The notes beneath the pieces are model-generated. The model made no database searches. It had not been told where the DNA came from and saw nothing but the letters and a program-made list of their open reading frames with translations. 64,000 bases of DNA from an uncultured Lachnospiraceae bacterium. GTDB taxonomy: Bacteria > Bacillota > Clostridia > Lachnospirales > Lachnospiraceae. Positions 25,353 to 34,371 of this stretch are shown here, in pieces. The translations under genes were made by a program, and so were the position numbers. Numbering within the stretch: the first letter of the stretch is position 1; every line of letters begins with the position of its first letter. The stretch is from positions 124,001 through 188,000 of the forward strand of contig CAKRES010000001.1 in NCBI GenBank assembly GCA_934317845.1. The letters are read 5' to 3'.

Positions 25353-25388
25353 CTTTCGCACCTTCTTTGCAAAATTGTCTCAAAATAT

Positions 25389-25417
25389 ATTATAAATAAG
25401 AACGGCGTATCTGTCAA
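25389..25417 (-). promoter_or_regulatory. Consensus sigma-A promoter of corA and downstream genes
   Basis: Minus-strand TTGACA (25412-25417), 17-bp spacer, TATAAT (25389-25394): a perfect match to the vegetative consensus. Confidence 0.9.
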
Positions 25418-25430
25418 TTTGATAAGCGCA

Positions 25431-26006
25431 TCATTTTCGGATAAAAATAACCGTGTTCGGAGTGAGTGCAAGGTCTGCTATAAATGGATTTTCCTTGACC
25501 AGCTCCTCAAAGGTGATCTGATTCTTATCCAAAACTTTACCAATCGTATCACCTTTTCGCACAATATAAGGTACCCTGCCTTCCTGAGGCGGTACTTTTT
25601 TTACCGGGATACAAAGTTCACTGCCCACCTGAAGGTTGTAAATGTTGACGTAAGGGTTGGCAAGCAGCAGATCGACCACCTTAAGCTCATGCATCTGCGC
25701 GATCTTATAAAGGGTATCTCCTTGTTTTACGATGTGGATCGTACCGCGGCAGGCACGTTTTTTTGATTTATCTTCTCCCACCGGCTCTGTTCTCAGACGC
25801 TCCACAGGTTCTGCCTGTTCGGTCTGTTCTGGTTCACTGGCGGATTCCCTATCCGGCATCCCTTCCTTGGAATTATGTTCTACTTCCTGGAAAACGGTTG
25901 TGGCAGTTTCCCTGCTCTCCTCCCTTTCCATGCTCTCCTGTTCCCGTTGTTCATACTGTTTTAAAAGCTCCTCTTTGGCACGAAGATACTCTGCAAAACC
26001 TTCCAT
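25431..26006 (-). CDS. Protein with two C-terminal LysM domains
   Basis: A 191-residue protein with a charged Glu-rich N-terminal half and two LysM domains: HIVKQGDTLYKIAQMHELKV, and YIVRKGDTIGKVLDKNQIT with its NPFIADLALTPNTVIFI ending. LysM binds peptidoglycan or chitin-like glycans. No signal peptide is visible, which in spore formers is typical of mother-cell-made LysM proteins (SafA, SpoVID) that act at the cortex-coat interface. A GTG-started longer form to 26051 is possible but the SD AGGAG favours 26006. A sigma-K-like promoter lies just upstream. Confidence 0.8.
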   Translation of the reverse strand: MEGFAEYLRAKEELLKQYEQREQESMEREESRETATTVFQEVEHNSKEGMPDRESASEPEQTEQAEPVERLRTEPVGEDKSKKRACRGTIHIVKQGDTLYKIAQMHELKVVDLLLANPYVNIYNLQVGSELCIPVKKVPPQEGRVPYIVRKGDTIGKVLDKNQITFEELVKENPFIADLALTPNTVIFIRK

Positions 26007-26038
26007 ACTGTATCTACTCCTATTAGCTGATTTCTCTC

Positions 26039-26066
26039 TATGGTATGCCACCCTTGCCTGGCATGT
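26039..26066 (-). promoter_or_regulatory. Candidate sigma-K (late mother-cell) promoter of the LysM gene
   Basis: Minus strand AC (26065-26066), 17 bases, CATACCATA (26039-26047), matching AC-N16/17-CATANNNTA. No sigma-A promoter seen for this gene. Short motif, so chance matches are possible. Confidence 0.4.
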
Positions 26067-26132
26067 GCCACATTTTCAGCATTCCGTCGAAATTTTCACG
26101 AAATAACTGGGGAAGTTTGTATACTTACTTTC

Positions 26133-26161
26133 TTGTCATTTTCTACGGTTTCCATTATAAT
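26133..26161 (+). promoter_or_regulatory. Sigma-A promoter of the activase gene
   Basis: TTGTCA (26133-26138), 17-bp spacer, TATAAT (26156-26161). Predicted start near 26168, directly before an inverted repeat. Confidence 0.82.
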
Positions 26162-26170
26162 AGGAAAATA

Positions 26171-26199
26171 TGCAGAATGATTTATGGTCATTTTCTGCA
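26171..26199 (+). repeat. Inverted repeat at the transcription start of the activase gene
   Basis: TGCAGAA ... TTCTGCA arms, extended inward by TGA/TCA with a two-base bulge, at about +4 to +32. No T-run follows. Position suggests a repressor operator or leader hairpin. Confidence 0.5.
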
Positions 26200-26241
26200 C
26201 ATAAATATCTGTTTTTACAGTAAAGAAAGTGAGTTTATCCC

Positions 26242-29200
26242 ATGAAATATACGTTAGGTATTGATATCGGATCTACAACCGTAAAGGTTGCGATCTTAGA
26301 TGAATCTCATAAGATCTTATTCTCTGATTATCAGCGTCATTTTGCCAATATTCAGGAGACATTAAAGGAACTGCTTATCAAAGCACAGAACGAGCTTGGT
26401 GACATCACGCTTTCTCCAAGTATTACCGGTTCCGGTGGTCTTTCCATCTCCAATCATCTGGATGTGCCATTTTGTCAGGAGGTTGTCTGTGTATCGGATG
26501 CACTGCAGGACTACGCCCCTCAGACAGATGTTGCGATCGAGCTCGGTGGTGAGGATGCCAAGATCATTTATTTCTCCAACGGGATCGATCAGCGAATGAA
26601 TGGTGTCTGCGCAGGTGGAACGGGTTCTTTCATCGACCAGATGGCTTCCCTGTTACAGACGGATGCCTCCGGATTAAATGAATATGCAAAAACCTATGAC
26701 ACGATCCATCCGATCGCTGCCCGCTGTGGTGTATTTGCCAAAACAGATATCCAGCCTTTGATCAATGAGGGGGCAACAAAGGAAAATCTTGCTGCTTCCA
26801 TCTTTCAGGCGGTCGTGAATCAGACAATCTCCGGACTTGCCTGCGGAAAACCGATCCGTGGACATGTGGCATTTTTGGGAGGACCTTTGCACTTCTTATC
26901 CGAGTTGAAGGAAGCATTTATCCGTACCTTGCATCTGACGGAGGATGAGATTATTGCGCCGGAACATTCGCATTTATTTGCTGCGGTTGGTGCAGCTTTA
27001 AATTCCAAACCGGAAGTCAGCATTTCCCTGTCGGATCTGATCCATAAATTTGATAAACGTATTGAGCTGGATGTGGAAGTAGAACGTATGCAGCCTCTTT
27101 TTGCAAGTGAAAAAGAATATGCTGAATTTCAGGAGAAACACAATCACTATGCCGTAAAACGCGGCGATTTAAAAACTTACGAGGGCGACTGCTTCTTAGG
27201 TATTGATGCCGGATCTACCACGACCAAGATCGCGCTGATCGGCGAGGACGGCTCTCTTCTTTATGATTTTTACAGCAACAATAATGGCAGCTTATTGCAG
27301 ACAACCTTAAAAGCCTTAAAGGACATTTTCAAGCAGTTGCCGGACAGTGCGCGGATCGTAAGAAGCTGCTCCACCGGATATGGTGAACATCTGGTAAAAG
27401 CTGCGCTTATGTTAGATGAAGGTGAGGTAGAAACGATCGCCCACTACTATGCTGCTGCTTTCTTTAAACCGGATGTGGACTGTATCTTAGATATCGGTGG
27501 TCAGGATATGAAATGTATCAAGATCAAAAATGGTGTTGTAGACAACGTATTGTTAAATGAGGCATGTTCTTCCGGATGTGGTTCCTTCATTGAAACCTTT
27601 GCAAAATCCTTAAACTATAAAATCCAGGATTTTGCAAAAGTTGCTTTGTTTGCCAAAAATCCGATCGATCTCGGTTCCCGCTGTACGGTATTTATGAATT
27701 CCAAAGTAAAACAGGCACAAAAAGAAGGTGCTACCGTTGCGGATATTTCTGCCGGACTTGCTTATTCCGTTATTAAAAATGCCCTGTTAAAAGTAATCAA
27801 GCTGACCGATCCGAAAGAGCTCGGAGAAAATATCGTTGTACAGGGTGGTACGTTCTACAATGATGCGGTTCTCAGAAGCTTTGAGACCATTTCCGGCTGT
27901 AATGCGGTACGCCCGGATATTGCCGGTATCATGGGAGCGTTCGGTGCTGCTTTGATCGCCAGAGAACGCTATGAGCAGGGAACACAGACTACGATGTTAA
28001 ATGTAGACCAGATCAATCATCTGGAATTTGAGACACAGATGGCACGCTGTAAAAAATGCGCAAACAACTGTCTGCTCACGATCAACCGTTTTACCGGTGG
28101 ACGTCAGTACATTACCGGAAACCGCTGCGAACGCGGTGCCGGAGGACAGAAAAAGAAGCACGACGTACCAAATCTGTATGCGTATAAATTAAAACGGATC
28201 TTCGGCTATACTCCGCTTGCGCCGGATATGGCATATCGTGGAGAGATTGGTATTCCGCGCGTGTTAAATATGTATGAAAACTATCCGTTCTGGTACACCT
28301 TCTTTACGAGACTGGGATTCCGCGTAAAATTGAGTCCGATCTCCTCACGGAAGATCTACGAGCTTGGTATTGAATCCATTCCGAGTGAGTCCGAGTGTTA
28401 CCCGGCAAAGCTAGCACATGGTCATGTACTGTGGCTGGTAAAACAGGGAATCAAAGATATCTTCTACCCTTGTGTACCATACGAGCAGAACGAATCACAG
28501 GATGCATGGGAGCATTACAACTGTCCGATCGTAACCTCCTACGCAGAAAATATTAAAAATAATATGGAGGAACTGGAAGCTGAGGACATCAACTTTATGA
28601 ATCCGTTTCTTCCATTTGACGCACCACAAAAATTAAAAGAACAGCTTTATCTGTGCCTGCATGAACATTACGATGTGACAAAGAAAGAAATCTCGGAAGC
28701 CGTCGATGCCGCTTACGAGGAAAGCCACGCCTGCCGAAAAGACATTCAGGCAGAGGGTGAAAAAGCACTGGCCTACATAAAGGAAACCGGAAAGACCGGT
28801 ATCGTGCTCTGTGGACGTCCCTATCATGTTGATCCGGAGATCAACCACGGTATTCCGGAGCTGATCACCTCTTACGATATTGCTGTATTGTCTGAGGATT
28901 CCATCTCCCATCTTGGCAAGCTGGACGGACCATTGATCGTATCTGATCAGTGGATGTACCACAGCCGTCTGTACCGTGCAGCCAATTATGCCAAAACCGT
29001 GGATAATCTGGAAGTGATCCAGCTCAATTCCTTTGGTTGCGGTCTGGATGCGGTCACAACCGATGCAGTCAACGACATTTTAACCAATTCCGGTCGTATC
29101 TATACGGTACTCAAGATCGATGAGGTCAACAACTTAGGTGCTGCCCGTATCCGTATCCGCTCCCTGATCAGTGCAGTAAAGGTACGAAACAAGCACCATA

Positions 29201-30462
29201 TCAAAAAGCATGTCGTATCCAGTGCGTATAACCGTGTTGTATTTACGAAGGAAATGGCGAAGGATTATACGATCATCTGTCCACAGATGACACCGATCCA
29301 CTTTGATATTTTAGCAGAGGCATTCCATTATGCCGGCATCAATCTGGTTGAGCTGCCAGACTCCGATAAAGCGGCCGTCGATATCGGATTAAAATATGTA
29401 AATAATGATGCCTGCTACCCTTCTCTGATCGTAGTAGGACAGATCATGAAAGCATTGGAATCCGGAAAATACGATCTCAATAAAACAGCGATCTTAATGA
29501 GTCAGACCGGTGGTGGCTGCCGTGCTACCAACTATGTTGGTTTTATCCGCCGTGCATTAGAGAAATCCGGTCATGCCCAGATCCCGGTTATCTCCTTCAG
29601 TGCCGGAATCGAGAAAAACCCGGGCTTTAATATTACAGCCAAACTTGGGGTAGCCGCTTTACAGGCGATCGTCTATGGAGATCTGTTTATGCGTGTGCTC
29701 TATCGCATGCGTCCATATGAAATGGAGCCGGGCTCTGCCGATGCGCTGCACAAAAAATGGGAAGCCATCGTTATCAACGATATTAAGAATGGCGCAAAAT
29801 GGAGCAAGTTTAAAAAGAACTGTCGGGACATTGTAGAAGAATTTGACCGTCTGCCGATCAGTGGAGTGAAAAAACCTCGCGTTGGTATCGTAGGAGAGAT
29901 TCTTGTGAAGTTCCTGCCATCTGCCAACAATCATCTGGTGAAGCTGCTGGAAGCAGAAGGTGCAGAGGCAGTTATGCCGGATCTGATGGATTTCTTACAG
30001 TATTGTCTTTACAATGCCAACTTCAAGCATGACGTATTGGGGCGAAAAAATCCTTGGATCAATAACCTTGGTACCAAAGGACTGGAACTCTTCCGTAAAC
30101 CGGCACGGGAAGCCTTAGAAGCCAGCACACACTTTGAAGCACCTGCTCATATTGAGGATCTGGCACGCTATGCGGCTCCTTATGTATCCGGTGGTAATAT
30201 GACCGGTGAGGGCTGGTTCTTAACCGGAGAAATGTTAGAGCTGATCGCAAGCGGCGCACCAAACATCGTATGCTGCCAGCCATTTGCCTGTCTGCCAAAC
30301 CATGTGGTAGGAAAAGGTGTTATCAAGAAATTAAGACGGGAACATCCAGAAGCCAATATTGTTGCAGTGGATTATGATCCGGGTGCTTCTGAAGTAAACC
30401 AGCTCAATCGTATCAAGCTGATGCTCTCTACTGCGGAGAAGAATCTGAAAAAACAGGCATAA
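26242..30462 (+). CDS. Giant 2-hydroxyacyl-CoA dehydratase activase-related protein
   Basis: A 1406-residue BadF/HgdC-type ATPase protein. Two actin-like ATPase domains lie in tandem, with [10 protein letters not shown] at about residue 6 and [10 protein letters not shown] at about 320. Each has the paired cysteines expected for an interfacial [4Fe-4S] cluster ([18 protein letters not shown] and [17 protein letters not shown]). A Cys-rich linker CKKCANNC with NRCERG follows at about 600-630. A DUF2229 region comes next (from about 663), then a dehydratase-like module with NNDACYPS and [16 protein letters not shown]. Known relatives activate radical dehydratases by ATP-driven electron transfer, but substrates of this long form are not established. 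Monocistronic and isolated. Confidence 0.88.
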   Translation: MKYTLGIDIGSTTVKVAILDESHKILFSDYQRHFANIQETLKELLIKAQNELGDITLSPSITGSGGLSISNHLDVPFCQEVVCVSDALQDYAPQTDVAIELGGEDAKIIYFSNGIDQRMNGVCAGGTGSFIDQMASLLQTDASGLNEYAKTYDTIHPIAARCGVFAKTDIQPLINEGATKENLAASIFQAVVNQTISGLACGKPIRGHVAFLGGPLHFLSELKEAFIRTLHLTEDEIIAPEHSHLFAAVGAALNSKPEVSISLSDLIHKFDKRIELDVEVERMQPLFASEKEYAEFQEKHNHYAVKRGDLKTYEGDCFLGIDAGSTTTKIALIGEDGSLLYDFYSNNNGSLLQTTLKALKDIFKQLPDSARIVRSCSTGYGEHLVKAALMLDEGEVETIAHYYAAAFFKPDVDCILDIGGQDMKCIKIKNGVVDNVLLNEACSSGCGSFIETFAKSLNYKIQDFAKVALFAKNPIDLGSRCTVFMNSKVKQAQKEGATVADISAGLAYSVIKNALLKVIKLTDPKELGENIVVQGGTFYNDAVLRSFETISGCNAVRPDIAGIMGAFGAALIARERYEQGTQTTMLNVDQINHLEFETQMARCKKCANNCLLTINRFTGGRQYITGNRCERGAGGQKKKHDVPNLYAYKLKRIFGYTPLAPDMAYRGEIGIPRVLNMYENYPFWYTFFTRLGFRVKLSPISSRKIYELGIESIPSESECYPAKLAHGHVLWLVKQGIKDIFYPCVPYEQNESQDAWEHYNCPIVTSYAENIKNNMEELEAEDINFMNPFLPFDAPQKLKEQLYLCLHEHYDVTKKEISEAVDAAYEESHACRKDIQAEGEKALAYIKETGKTGIVLCGRPYHVDPEINHGIPELITSYDIAVLSEDSISHLGKLDGPLIVSDQWMYHSRLYRAANYAKTVDNLEVIQLNSFGCGLDAVTTDAVNDILTNSGRIYTVLKIDEVNNLGAARIRIRSLISAVKVRNKHHIKKHVVSSAYNRVVFTKEMAKDYTIICPQMTPIHFDILAEAFHYAGINLVELPDSDKAAVDIGLKYVNNDACYPSLIVVGQIMKALESGKYDLNKTAILMSQTGGGCRATNYVGFIRRALEKSGHAQIPVISFSAGIEKNPGFNITAKLGVAALQAIVYGDLFMRVLYRMRPYEMEPGSADALHKKWEAIVINDIKNGAKWSKFKKNCRDIVEEFDRLPISGVKKPRVGIVGEILVKFLPSANNHLVKLLEAEGAEAVMPDLMDFLQYCLYNANFKHDVLGRKNPWINNLGTKGLELFRKPAREALEASTHFEAPAHIEDLARYAAPYVSGGNMTGEGWFLTGEMLELIASGAPNIVCCQPFACLPNHVVGKGVIKKLRREHPEANIVAVDYDPGASEVNQLNRIKLMLSTAEKNLKKQA

Positions 30463-30486
30463 GAGCTATGATCCTTTCATAACCAA

Positions 30487-30529
30487 AAAACGGGTAGGAA
30501 GTAGATATTATTTACTTCCTACCCGTTTT
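30487..30529. terminator. Bidirectional terminator between convergent genes
   Basis: Perfect 17-bp stem (30487-30503 with 30513-30529), AAAACGGGTAGGAAGTA and its complement, loop of 9. The A/T ends of the arms supply T-runs in both directions, for the activase gene (+) and the his/membrane operon (-). Confidence 0.93.
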
Positions 30530-30548
30530 AAGTTTTCTTACTACTTTC

Positions 30549-32273
30549 TTACTCTATTGTATTGTCTGATCCTTCCGCAGTTTCTGTTGTTGCAGTAGTA
30601 CTTTCCGGTTGTGCATGGCTGACCAGCGTTACATCCGTTAAGAGCATAATCTCGTCCTCCGGATCATTGACTGTAACTTCTACGACATCGCCGGCATTTA
30701 ATGTGATCAGGGATTCATTGTCTGCAAATGGTTGTTTGTAGACGTTTCCATCCGTATCTTTCAAATAAACGGTTGTTTCTCCATCTGACACAATATACTG
30801 GATATCTGCTAACGTGATGGTCATCGTTTGATCTGTCTGCTCGACATGATCTGTTCCCTCTCCCTCTTTCTTGATCTGCTTGCGGTATTTGGCAAATACA
30901 TCCGCCTGGGAGGTTCCGGTTGCTACAATATTGTACTGCTCCACATTTACCATGGCATACATTTTCACAAGTCCGCCACTGTCCTTTAATACCATGATAT
31001 AGGTCGGCTGTCCGTCCACATTGATCAGGCATGGGAAAGAGGCCTCATAATTTTTTTCCTGTACGGTACCTTCCGCAGATTTCATTGCCGAATACTCTTC
31101 CGCACCGGATACCTTATAGTAACGTGCTTCCGAGGTTCTCTGATTGATCATGACAAATCCGACATTGGACTGGTCACTGTTTAACGAGGTGACACCTGTA
31201 TAGATCCAGACGTCATCATCTAATGCAACGTAGCCGTAATCATCAGTCGTTTTGGTACATCCGGTCTGGCTGATGATACTGTTTAGATAGCCTTTGGAAT
31301 AGAGACCCTTCCAGTCATATTTTCTGGCACAAAGCTCTCCGTCGTACACGCGGTCGATCCACGATGGGATCTCATCAACCTTATAATACTGTGATTTTCC
31401 GCTCACCGGATCACAAAGGATCGCACCCACGACATCCATACCATCAAACAGCCCCACTCTCGCACTGACACAAGGACAGACAAAGTAGGGATTGCCTTCA
31501 TCATCCACTTCAAAATAATACCCATCAATGATCTTGGTCGGATACTGGAACTGGACATGACGCATCAGGTTATCATTGAAATAGCCGGATGGCACATAAC
31601 GCAGTCCCTTTGCCACAGTTTTATAATCCGCATCTGCATTGACCGGATCAACCTCTACATAGCCCGGCACACCATTGCTGCGATTTTTCAACCATTTGAA
31701 AAAAGAAGCGTATTTTAATACGGCTACCTTTCTTGGCACTCCATTTAAATTGATCTGGTTATAGTCATCCTCTACCTCGTACTGGCTGACTACCTCTGAC
31801 AGCGAACCAATCTCACGGTTACCAAAAATACGCGCACTTTCCGTATCCATCAATGCGATATTGGTCACGCTCTCACTTTCCGGAATATCCTCTGCAAAAT
31901 CTCTGTTTTCCACCTTCAATAAGGAAGCGTAGGAACGGGAACGAAGGATCGTCATTCCGCAAATGCTTCCGATCACAACAACTAAAATGATGGCTGCATC
32001 GATCACTAATACGGTTACTGCGTCTCTGCCAATTTTCTTTATGAGTTTCTTTCCCGTGATCTTTTTTCCGAAAAAAGAGCCAACATGCGATAATGCGATC
32101 AGGATCGCATCCGCTGTGATCAGCACGATCAGAATCAAAAAGAAGTCAATGTTATGGATATTCAATGCAGGAAATTCCACATAATACCATGCAAATCCAA
32201 AAATCAGATCAAGAAGCGCAATTGTTACATATAGCTTCCAGCCTTTTAAGTTCATCTCTTTCTTATTTTTCAT
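30549..32273 (-). CDS. Polytopic membrane protein with large extracytoplasmic domain, unknown
   Basis: A 574-residue protein with three membrane helices in the first 115 residues (KLYVTIALLDLIFGFAWYYV, FFLILIVLITADAILIAL, VTVLVIDAAIILVVVIGSIC) followed by a roughly 450-residue soluble region. The latter is rich in Tyr/Asp and beta-type segments (for example GYYFEVDDEGNPYFVCPC) and ends in a Thr/Glu tail. No catalytic motif recognised. It overlaps the LemA-like gene by 11 bases and is last in the hisH-hisF operon, which gives no clear functional hint. Confidence 0.78.
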   Translation of the reverse strand: MKNKKEMNLKGWKLYVTIALLDLIFGFAWYYVEFPALNIHNIDFFLILIVLITADAILIALSHVGSFFGKKITGKKLIKKIGRDAVTVLVIDAAIILVVVIGSICGMTILRSRSYASLLKVENRDFAEDIPESESVTNIALMDTESARIFGNREIGSLSEVVSQYEVEDDYNQINLNGVPRKVAVLKYASFFKWLKNRSNGVPGYVEVDPVNADADYKTVAKGLRYVPSGYFNDNLMRHVQFQYPTKIIDGYYFEVDDEGNPYFVCPCVSARVGLFDGMDVVGAILCDPVSGKSQYYKVDEIPSWIDRVYDGELCARKYDWKGLYSKGYLNSIISQTGCTKTTDDYGYVALDDDVWIYTGVTSLNSDQSNVGFVMINQRTSEARYYKVSGAEEYSAMKSAEGTVQEKNYEASFPCLINVDGQPTYIMVLKDSGGLVKMYAMVNVEQYNIVATGTSQADVFAKYRKQIKKEGEGTDHVEQTDQTMTITLADIQYIVSDGETTVYLKDTDGNVYKQPFADNESLITLNAGDVVEVTVNDPEDEIMLLTDVTLVSHAQPESTTATTETAEGSDNTIE

Positions 32274-32781
32274 TTTTCCACACTCCCAAACATTTCTTTT
32301 TTAACAGGCGTGCCACCAGATTGGAAGGAAACATCTGAAGCAGAACGTCATATCTGCGCACGAGATACATGTAGCTCTCTGTCTGTGCTGCCAGTGTTTC
32401 ATACTGTTTTGCATGCTCTGATAAAAAAATACTGTTGCCTGATGTATCCTGCCTGCTCAAGCGGATTCCTTTTCTCATCAATAAGTACAGGGAACCGTGA
32501 AAAGCTGTCACGCTCTGTTTGTCGCGTGTCACTGCGTAAAACTGCTCCAACAGCGACGCAATCTGTGTTACCACTGCAGTAAGCTCGTCACTGCACGCAT
32601 ACGAATCTGCCGCCTGAAGCAAAGCCTCTACCTGCTGTTCCTGTTTTAAAAATGATGCCTCACATGCCGGATAAGCCTGCTCCATCTGTCGTTCCATGTT
32701 GTGAAATACCACGCCAAAGGCGATCAACATTGTCAGGATCATCACAACTGTCATTCCTAGTATTACCGCAATCCAAATCAT
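32263..32781 (-). CDS. LemA-like membrane protein
   Basis: A 172-residue protein with a single N-terminal membrane helix (WIAVILGMTVVMILTMLIAFGVVF) and a helical domain. The C-terminal YMYLVRRYDVLLQMFPSNLVARLL matches the LemA signature (Y-N ... FPSNLVA). LemA proteins are of uncertain function, found with membrane partners. The ATG at 32781 has AGGAG 8 bases upstream; a GTG two codons earlier overlaps the spacer. It begins 13 bases after hisF and overlaps the next gene. Confidence 0.7.
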   Translation of the reverse strand: MIWIAVILGMTVVMILTMLIAFGVVFHNMERQMEQAYPACEASFLKQEQQVEALLQAADSYACSDELTAVVTQIASLLEQFYAVTRDKQSVTAFHGSLYLLMRKGIRLSRQDTSGNSIFLSEHAKQYETLAAQTESYMYLVRRYDVLLQMFPSNLVARLLKKKCLGVWKNEK

Positions 32782-32794
32782 ATACACTGCTCCT

Positions 32795-33556
32795 TTATAA
32801 TCGCACTGGAATATCGCGATCCTTTAAATACTGTTTTACCTCGGCAATCTCTAACTCCTTATAATGGAACAGAGAAGCGGCTAACGCAGCATCTGCACCA
32901 CCTGCAGTCAGCGCATCATAAAAATGCTCCTTTGTTCCTGCCCCACCGGAAGCAATGACCGGAATGGAAACAGCTTCGGAAATCTGTCTGGTCAGCTCAA
33001 TGTCATAACCGGCTTTTGTTCCGTCACAATCCATACTGGTTAAGAGAATCTCTCCGGCACCCAGCTTACATACTTTGGCAGCCCATTCAACAGCATCAAT
33101 TCCAACATCGATACGGCCACCATTTTTATAAATGTTCCAGCCGGAGCCATCTTCTCTTTTACGTGCATCAATTGCTACTACAACACACTGGCTGCCGAAT
33201 TTCAGGGCAGCTTCTGAGATCAGCTCCGGAGTGTTGATCGCAGAGGAATTGATACTGATCTTGTCTGCGCCCTCCCGGAGGATAGTCTTAAAATCATCTA
33301 CGGTACGGATACCGCCGCCTACCGTAAACGGAATAAATACAGTTTCAGCCACACGGCGCACCATATCCACCATGATATTTCTTGCATCAGAAGATGCTGT
33401 AATATCCAAAAACACAAGTTCGTCGGCGCCGGCTTTATCATAAGCAGCCGCGATCTGAACCGGATCTCCTGCATCCTTTAAATTTACAAAATTAACACCC
33501 TTTACTACGCGTCCGGCATTGACATCCAGACATGGAATAATACGTTTTGTATGCAT
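32795..33556 (-). CDS. hisF: Imidazole glycerol phosphate synthase, cyclase subunit
   Basis: A 253-residue TIM-barrel HisF. The general acid/base residues are visible: Asp11 in [11 protein letters not shown] and the second Asp in VVVAIDARK. With HisH it converts PRFAR and ammonia to imidazole glycerol phosphate and AICAR in histidine biosynthesis. It follows hisH by 14 bases. The other his genes are not in this window, so the two synthase subunits are separated from the rest of the pathway here. Confidence 0.96.
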   Translation of the reverse strand: MHTKRIIPCLDVNAGRVVKGVNFVNLKDAGDPVQIAAAYDKAGADELVFLDITASSDARNIMVDMVRRVAETVFIPFTVGGGIRTVDDFKTILREGADKISINSSAINTPELISEAALKFGSQCVVVAIDARKREDGSGWNIYKNGGRIDVGIDAVEWAAKVCKLGAGEILLTSMDCDGTKAGYDIELTRQISEAVSIPVIASGGAGTKEHFYDALTAGGADAALAASLFHYKELEIAEVKQYLKDRDIPVRL

Positions 33557-33570
33557 GCTATCCTATCCTC

Positions 33571-34176
33571 CTATAATGTCACAAAATTCTTCAGTATGGA
33601 AAGCCCGACAGACGAGCTTTTTTCCGGATGAAACTGGCACGCAAATATGTTTTCGTGCTCCACCGCTGCATGAATATGCGTGGAATACTCTGTTGTTGCT
33701 GCAACATCTTGCTCATTCTGCGCTTCTAAGTAATAGGAATGTACAAAATACACATAGGAATCCTGTGGAATACCGGAAAACAGACGGCTCTTGTCTGAAA
33801 TCTTAATGGAATTCCATCCCATATGTGGAATCTTAAGTCCCGATGCGTCCGGAATCCGTTTGATCTTTCCAGGCAGCAGTCCTAAGCCTTTTACGCCTGC
33901 ACTTTCTTCACTTTCTTCAAACATAAGCTGTAAGCCTAAACAAATTCCTAAAAAAGGAGTTTTTCTGGCAACGATCTCCTTGATCACATCCACCAGACCA
34001 TATTCATTCAGCTTTTGCATGGCATCTCCAAATGCTCCTACACCCGGAAGGATCACCTTGTCGGCACGAAGCAGTGTATCACGTTCTCTGGTGATCAAAG
34101 CTTCCTCTCCCAGATATTGCAGTGCCTTTTCTACGCTGGCAACATTACCAGCATCGTAGTCTATAATTGCTATCAT
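33571..34176 (-). CDS. hisH: Imidazole glycerol phosphate synthase, glutamine amidotransferase subunit
   Basis: A 201-residue class I glutaminase. The nucleophile Cys is in GICLGLQLMFEE and the catalytic His/Glu in CQFHPEKSS. It supplies ammonia to HisF. The start at 34176 (MIAIIDYDAGN) has a GAGGTGA SD; the open frame continues to 34290 but runs through the promoter and lacks homology. First gene of the hisH-hisF-LemA-membrane protein run. Confidence 0.95.
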   Translation of the reverse strand: MIAIIDYDAGNVASVEKALQYLGEEALITRERDTLLRADKVILPGVGAFGDAMQKLNEYGLVDVIKEIVARKTPFLGICLGLQLMFEESEESAGVKGLGLLPGKIKRIPDASGLKIPHMGWNSIKISDKSRLFSGIPQDSYVYFVHSYYLEAQNEQDVAATTEYSTHIHAAVEHENIFACQFHPEKSSSVGLSILKNFVTL

Positions 34177-34207
34177 TTTGTCTATCACCTCTGTCGTCGT
34201 TTTTATA

Positions 34208-34236
34208 AGTGTAGCATACCTTGCATGGATTGTCGA
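34208..34236 (-). promoter_or_regulatory. Promoter of the hisH operon
   Basis: Minus-strand TCGACA (34231-34236), 17-bp spacer, TACACT (34208-34213). The spacer contains GCAAGGTATGC, similar to a palindrome further upstream. Confidence 0.65.
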
Positions 34237-34273
34237 TGATATGATCGCTCCTTCAAATATTACTATGCTATTG

Positions 34274-34292
34274 GTATGCATGTTTTGCATAC
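34274..34292. repeat. GTATGCA/TGCATAC inverted repeat upstream of hisH
   Basis: Perfect 7-bp arms (34274-34280 and 34286-34292) about 40 bases upstream of the hisH -35. A related GCATACC half-site lies inside the promoter spacer at 34214-34220. It looks like a two-site operator. Confidence 0.5.
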
Positions 34293-34336
34293 TTGTTTAT
34301 TTTATCACAGGCTGTCCTTCTTTCCTACTGAAATCA

Positions 34337-34365
34337 TGAAAAAAGAGCCTGTTTACAACAAGCTC
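34337..34365 (-). terminator. Terminator of the charged membrane protein gene
   Basis: 9-bp stem GAGCTTGTT/AACAGGCTC (one G-U pair) with a 3-base loop at 34345-34365, followed by six T; 6 bases after the stop codon. Confidence 0.88.
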
Positions 34366-34371
34366 CTTTGC

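Noticed and set aside
34177..34290. N-terminal extension of HisH
   Set aside because: The extra 38 codons run through the -10/-35 and operator repeats, are unlike any HisH, and an SD supports the start at 34176.
34177..34371. T-box or histidine attenuator before hisH
   Set aside because: No T-box core sequence, His-codon leader peptide or antiterminator pairing is visible; only palindromic operator-like repeats.
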